From NCBI GenBank assembly GCA_937915485.1, contig CALGII010000165.1, positions 1 through 10,614 on the forward strand: a stretch of 10,614 nucleotides of DNA, given 5' to 3'. Source of the DNA: an uncultured Ignavibacteriota bacterium (lineage in GTDB: Bacteria > Bacteroidota > Ignavibacteria > Tepidaquicellales > Tepidaquicellaceae). A program made the translations under genes and the position numbers. Below the pieces are notes generated by a model, which ran no database searches, had not been told where the DNA came from, and saw only the letters and a list, made by a program, of their open reading frames with translations. Positions 6,484 through 10,614 of this stretch are shown piece by piece. Each line of letters begins with the position of its first letter. Positions within the stretch are counted from its first letter, which is position 1.

Positions 6484-8019
6484 TTAATATAACCAGTTTG
6501 TCCTGTCTAAACTCCTGTATTGAACCGCTTCGCTTATGTGCGCGGGTCCGATTTCTTTCTCTCCTGCAAGATCCGCTATTGTCCTTGCGACCTTCAGTAT
6601 TTTATCGTATGCCCTTGCCGACAATCCGAGTTTCCCTGTTGCCGTTTTTAGAATTTCTTCGCTTTCCTTGTTTAATCCGCAAAACTCTTTCAGTTCTTTC
6701 GAGCCGATGTTCGCGTTTGAATATATTCCCTTGAGGTTTTTAAACCTCGCGTTCTGTATGTCTCTCGCCCTCATAACGCGCTCTCTTATAACCGCCGATT
6801 TCTCGGATTCCCTCTTGCTCGACAGGTCTTTGATGTTCACGGGATTAACGTGAATGTGTATGTCTATCCTGTCTAAAATCGGTCCCGATATCTTTGAAAG
6901 GAATTTCGTTATGTCGTAATCCCTGTACATATTCATTTCCTTCTGCGTTCCTGCGGGTGTCGGATTCATCGCGGCTACAAACATGAAATTGCTCGGGTAC
7001 TGAACCGTAATTTTAGCTCTCGATACCGTTATGACTCTGTCTTCCAGCGGCTGGCGAAGAACTTCAAGTACGTTTTTTTTGAACTCGGTTAGTTCATCAA
7101 GAAATAAAACTCCGTTATGCGCGAAAGAAATTTCCCCCGGCTTCGCGTTCACTCCCCCGCCTACTATTGAAACGTCGCTTGCAGTGTGATGCGGAGACCT
7201 GAACGGGCGCGTCGTAATCACAGGCGTTCCCGGCGGAAGTATTCCCGCTATCGAATGTATCTTCGTCGTCTCAAGCGCTTCTTCTCTCGTCAGCGGCGGA
7301 AGTATAGACGGCAAACGCTTTGCCAGCATTGTCTTTCCAGAGCCGGGCAGCCCAATCATAATTATGTTATGCCCGCCCGCGGCCGCTATCTCCATCGCGC
7401 GTTTAACTTCATCCTGTCCTTTTACATCCGAAAAATCGAGAATGTATTCCCTCTCCGTCCTGAATATTTCTTTTTCTTCTACGGTATGAGGAACCACGTC
7501 AAGTTCGCCGTTCAGGAAATTCACAACTTCCGTTAAATTCTCGAAAGGATAAATGTTTACTCCCCCGACTATCGCGCCTTCGTCCGCGTTGCTTCGCGGA
7601 ATTATCAGTCCGTCAAAATCGCGCTTCCTTGTTTCGATGGCAATCGGCAGAATTCCCGCTACGTGCCTGATTTTTCCGTCAAGCGATAATTCGCCGAGTA
7701 TTATAAAATTCTTAACTTTGTCCGGCTTCACCTGCCCCGTCTCCGTGAGTATCGCGACCGCAATCGGCAGGTCAAGCCCGGAGCCTTCCTTCTTGACGTC
7801 CGCGGGTGAAAGATTAATCGTTATTCTCTTGCCTCGCGGAAAATCGAAACCGGAATTCTTGATTGCCGCCGAAACTCTGTCCCTTGCTTCTTTAACCGTA
7901 TTATCAGGCAGTCCGACCACCGCGAAACTCGGCTGCAAGGCCGAATCAAGATGCGTCTCAACGCGTATAGTGAACGCGTCAACGCCGAAAGTCGCCGAGG
8001 TAAATATTTCGGTTATCAT
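6484..8019 (-). CDS. comM: YifB/ComM family Mg-chelatase-like AAA+ ATPase
   Basis: ComM proteins are hexameric AAA+ motors. In naturally transformable bacteria they promote branch migration during integration of incoming DNA; many non-competent species also carry them. The 511-residue length is typical. The N-terminal ChlI-like (Lon C-terminal/S5-fold) domain covers about residues 1-165. The ATPase has Walker A GLPGSGKT (223-230), the FRSPHHTAS block (273-281), Walker B GVLFLDEL (303-310) and an SGPILDRID arginine-containing motif (378-386). A C-terminal lid domain ends it. Where many members have a cysteine-rich NPCPCG loop, this protein has NPTPAG (352-357). The ATG at 8019 is 23 bp after the der stop and has no Shine-Dalgarno. 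An inverted repeat covers the start codon. Confidence 0.93.
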   Translation of the reverse strand: MITEIFTSATFGVDAFTIRVETHLDSALQPSFAVVGLPDNTVKEARDRVSAAIKNSGFDFPRGKRITINLSPADVKKEGSGLDLPIAVAILTETGQVKPDKVKNFIILGELSLDGKIRHVAGILPIAIETRKRDFDGLIIPRSNADEGAIVGGVNIYPFENLTEVVNFLNGELDVVPHTVEEKEIFRTEREYILDFSDVKGQDEVKRAMEIAAAGGHNIIMIGLPGSGKTMLAKRLPSILPPLTREEALETTKIHSIAGILPPGTPVITTRPFRSPHHTASDVSIVGGGVNAKPGEISFAHNGVLFLDELTEFKKNVLEVLRQPLEDRVITVSRAKITVQYPSNFMFVAAMNPTPAGTQKEMNMYRDYDITKFLSKISGPILDRIDIHIHVNPVNIKDLSSKRESEKSAVIRERVMRARDIQNARFKNLKGIYSNANIGSKELKEFCGLNKESEEILKTATGKLGLSARAYDKILKVARTIADLAGEKEIGPAHISEAVQYRSLDRTNWLY

Positions 8020-8036
8020 ATTGTTTAATCAATATG
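8017..8036 (-). repeat. inverted repeat covering the comM start codon
   Basis: CATATTG (8017-8023) and CAATATG (8030-8036) form a perfect 7-bp AT-rich stem with a 6-nt loop. On the transcript the comM AUG would lie in the 3' arm of the stem. It could mask the start, act as a small operator, or be chance in AT-rich DNA. Confidence 0.4.
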
Positions 8037-8042
8037 TTAATG

Positions 8043-9407
8043 TTAGTTTTTCTTCTTGAAAACCAGCGAAACGGGGACCCCCGAGAAACCGAAATGCTCG
8101 CGTATTTTTTTCTCCAGATACCTCTTATAGTTTTCGGTTATGAGGTTCGGCTCGTTTGAAAAAAATCCGAATACGGGCGGAGAATGTTTCAGTTGTGTTA
8201 CGTAGTTAATTTTTATTTCCTTCCCCCTTGATGCCGGCGGAGGCATTTTCCTTATTTCGTCGAACATTACTTCGTTTAAAGCGGATGTTTTAATCTGTTT
8301 CGCGCGCTCTTCGTAAACGGATACCGCCTCCTCTATTACTTTGTGTATCCGCTGTTTCGTAAGCGCCGATATGAAAACGAAGCGTAAAAAATTATAACTC
8401 TTAAGGTGTTCAGATATTTTATTCTCGATTATTACGGATGTCTTTGAATCTTTTTCTATCAGGTCCCACTTGTTCACGACAATCAGAAGTCCTTTTTTTC
8501 TGCTGAACACGTCTTCGATTATCTTAACGTCCTGCTTATCGAGCCTGAAGTCCGAATGCTTCAGGTCGGACACCTTTCCCATTCCTTCCATTATAAGCGT
8601 CGCGTCGATAACGAGCACTGCGATGTCGCATCTTTCTATCGATTTGTATGTTCTTACGGTCGAGAAGAAGTCGAGCGATTCGTTCTTCTTTATCTTGCTT
8701 TTTCTGCGAAGCCCCGCGGTATCAATAAGCAAAAGGGTTTCGCCGTGGTACTTGATTTCGGAATCGATTGAATCCCTCGTGGTTCCGGGTATGTCCGTAA
8801 CGATGTTTCTGTCCTGTTTCAGTATAGCGTTTACTATGGACGATTTGCCCGCGTTCGGGCGGCCTATTACCGCGAACTTGATTCTTGAGTCTTCGGTCTC
8901 TTCAACCTCGCCGAAGTCTTTCACGATGTCGTCGAGCAGGTCGGCGACGTCTTTTCCCGAAAGCGCGGAAATGCCGTACGGGTCGCCGAGTCCGAGATTA
9001 TAAAATTCATTTATGTTAAGTTCCTTTTTCCCGCTGTCAATTTTGTTCACGACGAGAAAGATTTGTTTTCCGTGTGAATATTTCCTGAGGTTGTTCGCTA
9101 TTTCGCTGTCGATTGGGTGCGGACCGTTCTCTCCGTCGCACACGAAAATAACCTTGTCCGATTCTTCTATGGCAATCTTTACCTGCTCGCGTATGTGCTT
9201 GTTGAAATCCTCGTCGGAATCGGGAACGAACCCGCCCGTATCGATTAGAAAAAACTTCTTGCCTGTCCATTCCGCCTCGCCGTAGTTCCTATCGCGCGTT
9301 ACGCCGCTCTCGTGGTGGACAATGGCAATGCGTTTGCCCATTATCCTGTTGAATAAGGTTGATTTGCCGACGTTCGGCCTTCCCACTATAGCGACAACGT
9401 TTTCCAT
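8043..9407 (-). CDS. der: ribosome biogenesis GTPase Der (EngA), with an unusual insertion
   Basis: Der is an essential double-GTPase that helps mature the 50S ribosomal subunit. The 454 residues show GTPase domain 1 with G1 GRPNVGKS (9-16), DTGG (56-59) and NKID (121-124). Domain 2 has GRPNAGKS (182-189), DTAG (229-232) and NKWD (312-315). A KH-like C-terminal domain (PPASRG, INYVTQLKHSPP) ends in FKKKN. Between the DAT strand and the NKWD motif of domain 2 there are roughly 17 more residues than I expect for the family (about 271-289: MEGMGKVSDLKHSDF region). The ATG at 9405-9407 has no Shine-Dalgarno. It probably starts a der-comM-mnmG transcription unit. Confidence 0.96.
   Translation of the reverse strand: MENVVAIVGRPNVGKSTLFNRIMGKRIAIVHHESGVTRDRNYGEAEWTGKKFFLIDTGGFVPDSDEDFNKHIREQVKIAIEESDKVIFVCDGENGPHPIDSEIANNLRKYSHGKQIFLVVNKIDSGKKELNINEFYNLGLGDPYGISALSGKDVADLLDDIVKDFGEVEETEDSRIKFAVIGRPNAGKSSIVNAILKQDRNIVTDIPGTTRDSIDSEIKYHGETLLLIDTAGLRRKSKIKKNESLDFFSTVRTYKSIERCDIAVLVIDATLIMEGMGKVSDLKHSDFRLDKQDVKIIEDVFSRKKGLLIVVNKWDLIEKDSKTSVIIENKISEHLKSYNFLRFVFISALTKQRIHKVIEEAVSVYEERAKQIKTSALNEVMFDEIRKMPPPASRGKEIKINYVTQLKHSPPVFGFFSNEPNLITENYKRYLEKKIREHFGFSGVPVSLVFKKKN
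8544..8571 (-). repeat. interleaved inverted repeats within the Der insertion
   Basis: The 28 bp consist of CCTGAA, GTCCGA, a 4-base spacer, then TTCAGG and TCGGAC. Each 6-base block is followed by its exact reverse complement in interleaved a-b-a'-b' order, all inside the extra codons of der. The two pairings are mutually exclusive as simple hairpins. With almost no loop bases, a stable pseudoknot is doubtful. Confidence 0.5.
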
Positions 9408-9419
9408 TAAAATTTTTTG

Positions 9420-9435
9420 ATAAGGTTTTCCTTAT
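9420..9435 (-). repeat. small hairpin in the der leader
   Basis: ATAAGG and CCTTAT form a perfect 6-bp stem around a 4-nt loop, ending 12 bases before the der ATG. No T-run follows that would make it a terminator. It may limit ribosome access or be incidental. Confidence 0.35.
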
Positions 9436-9500
9436 ACTAAAAAATACAAATATTTATGTTCATAAAAACTGTTAAAGGATTTCTTTGTTCTGCGTGGGCA

Positions 9501-9530
9501 TAAAAAAGGCGGGAGCAAACGCTTCCGCCT
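9501..9530 (-). terminator. rho-independent terminator of the AIM24-family gene
   Basis: A 10-bp GC-rich stem (AGGCGGGAGC at 9507-9516 with GCTTCCGCCT at 9521-9530, one G-T pair) has a 4-nt loop. On the minus strand it runs into TTTTTTA. It sits just past the stop codon at 9554 and separates this unit from der. Confidence 0.92.
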
Positions 9531-9553
9531 GATAATGAAAGTGATATATGTAA

Positions 9554-10225
9554 TCAGCCCTTCGACGGTATTCTCGAGATTATCCATTCGAGGAATGAAC
9601 TCTGGTTTCTTGTCTGTATCCAGAGTGTTCCCGTTCCGTTGAATTCGGCTACGAGACCTTCTCCGCTGAAGAGAGTCGATTTCAGACCGCCGACTTTCTT
9701 TATGTTGAAACTCAGTCCGTCCGTGAAAGCGACTATGTGTCCTGTATCGACTATGAACCTGTCGTTAACCATTTTCTTCTCGAACACCGCTCCGAAAGAG
9801 TTTACAAACAGCGAGCCGTTGCCGTTCGCCTTCAGCATTATGAGTCCCGGACCGCCGAAGAATCCCTTTGCGCCGCCCCAACTCGTATCGAGGTTCACCG
9901 TGGTTGACGAGCAAACGAAACAACCCGACTGGATGTACATTGTTTCGCCTTTCAGTTCGAAATGCTTTATGTCGCCGGGAAAAGGCGCCGTGAAGCCGAT
10001 TTCGCCCGCGCCCTGTTTCGCTATGAACTTGTTCGTGAAAAACGATTCGCCGCCGAGCACTGATTTTTTCAGCGCTCCGAAAAGCCCGCCCTTTGCGGAT
10101 GTTTCAATTTCAACGTTCCAACTTTTGAATACCATTGCTCCCGCTTCAGCCTGTATTTCCTCGTTCTCGTTCAACGAGATGTGCACCAGCGCCTCGGAGG
10201 GTTGAAATAAGATTTGATGCTGCAT
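9554..10225 (-). CDS. AIM24/TIGR00266 family protein of unknown biochemical role
   Basis: The 223-residue protein matches the glycine-rich beta-barrel family named after yeast Aim24 and TIGR00266. Its members are widespread in bacteria but lack a settled function. Family-like blocks are EAGAMV (27-32), GGESFF (58-63), GEIGFTAPFPGDI (74-86), GFFGGPGLIM (121-130) and a C-terminal GTGTLWIQTRN (197-207). There is no signal peptide or membrane segment, so it is probably cytoplasmic or loosely membrane-associated. The ATG at 10225 has an AGGAG Shine-Dalgarno at 10231-10235. It begins 27 bp after the S8 protease stop, suggesting co-transcription, and ends in a strong terminator. Confidence 0.88.
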   Translation of the reverse strand: MQHQILFQPSEALVHISLNENEEIQAEAGAMVFKSWNVEIETSAKGGLFGALKKSVLGGESFFTNKFIAKQGAGEIGFTAPFPGDIKHFELKGETMYIQSGCFVCSSTTVNLDTSWGGAKGFFGGPGLIMLKANGNGSLFVNSFGAVFEKKMVNDRFIVDTGHIVAFTDGLSFNIKKVGGLKSTLFSGEGLVAEFNGTGTLWIQTRNQSSFLEWIISRIPSKG

Positions 10226-10252
10226 ACTGTCTCCTGTGTTTTATGTTTATGG

Positions 10253-10614
10253 TTAAAAGTTCTCGATTACGTATTTTATCGCGCCTTCGGGATTAAGTTT
10301 GCCCGCGCCCCAGTTGGTGTTGGGAACGGGACCCGTGAATTCATCCTGAACGGACGTCTTCATAAGAATATTCCTTATCTGTGAATGCGTCAACGAAGGA
10401 TTATACTGCAAAAGCAGCGCTACTGTTCCCACCACGTGCGGCGCGGCGGAACTTGTTCCGCTGAAAAGCGTGTATGAGTTGTTCGTCGAGCAGGTGAATG
10501 TTGAGTGTCCCGGCGCGCTTATGTCAATTCCGCGTTTGCCCGAAATGTTCAGTCCGCGTCCGCTGTAATTGCAGAGCCCGCCCAATTTATCCTCGGGACC
10601 CCAGGAAAAATTCA
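10253..10614 (-). CDS. subtilisin-like S8 family serine protease, C-terminal part
   Basis: The frame is open to the right window edge, so the gene's 5' part, including the signal peptide and the catalytic Asp and His, is outside. The visible part begins with NFSWGP (about 10597-10612). It contains the GIDISAPG block and the catalytic-serine motif GTSSAAPHVVG (the usual form is GTSMAAPHVAG), then the WGAGKLNPEGAI end of the catalytic fold. An internal TTG at 10585 is not a real start, because S8 homology continues upstream of it. Unlike the two T9SS substrates in this window, the protein stops right after the protease domain with no sorting tail. Confidence 0.93.
   Translation of the reverse strand, partial: NFSWGPEDKLGGLCNYSGRGLNISGKRGIDISAPGHSTFTCSTNNSYTLFSGTSSAAPHVVGTVALLLQYNPSLTHSQIRNILMKTSVQDEFTGPVPNTNWGAGKLNPEGAIKYVIENF

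Noticed and set aside
8470..9003. A 177-codon plus-strand open frame opposite der
   Set aside because: It is antisense to an intact Der with all GTPase motifs, and the frame is explained by codon bias.
9408..9480. Promoter for der in the AT-rich leader
   Set aside because: Several AT-rich hexamers exist, but none pairs with a -35 or a TTTG/TAnnTTTG arrangement at proper spacing, so I could not support a position.
9639..10205. A 188-codon plus-strand open frame opposite the AIM24-family gene
   Set aside because: The minus strand matches a known family along its whole length. The plus-strand frame has no family features.

Overview
This window reads as a chromosomal segment from a member of the Bacteroidota/Chlorobiota/Ignavibacteriota group, most likely Ignavibacteriota-like. 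The main evidence is two secreted proteins that end in a type IX secretion (T9SS) C-terminal sorting domain carrying the NYPNPFNPST signature. The ComM homologue also lacks the usual zinc-loop cysteines. The lineage call is an inference from these protein features. Every convincing gene lies on the minus strand, so transcription runs from right to left.

Reading in the direction of transcription, the right edge holds the 3' part of a subtilisin-like S8 protease, followed closely by an AIM24/TIGR00266-family gene that ends in a strong terminator (9501-9530). Next comes a probable housekeeping cluster: der (ribosome-assembly GTPase), comM/yifB (AAA+ helicase-like protein) and mnmG (tRNA wobble-uridine modification). 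Two perfect 16-bp ParB-binding parS sites sit at the start of mnmG. One lies inside the first codons and one just upstream. They suggest that the window is in the origin-proximal chromosome-segregation region.

Two secreted T9SS-substrate genes follow. The first encodes two LamG-like jellyroll domains, a P-domain and a sorting tail. It has a recognisable sigma70-like promoter and its own terminator. The second encodes seven repeats of about 46 residues, probably a seven-bladed beta-propeller, plus nearly the same sorting tail. Between them is a 440-bp gap that contains a GC-rich, multi-hairpin palindromic element of about 75 bp with no identified function. At the left edge is the 5' end of a tRNA-Leu running out of the window. 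It is preceded by a broken tRNA-Leu-like 5' fragment that lacks a T arm and 3' acceptor strand.

Most of the content is ordinary core and surface-protein coding sequence. I see no defence system, CRISPR array or mobile element. The points most worth a second look are the paired parS sites with the non-ATG mnmG start, the palindromic element at 1921-2000, the damaged tRNA, and a short insertion in Der built from two interleaved inverted repeats.
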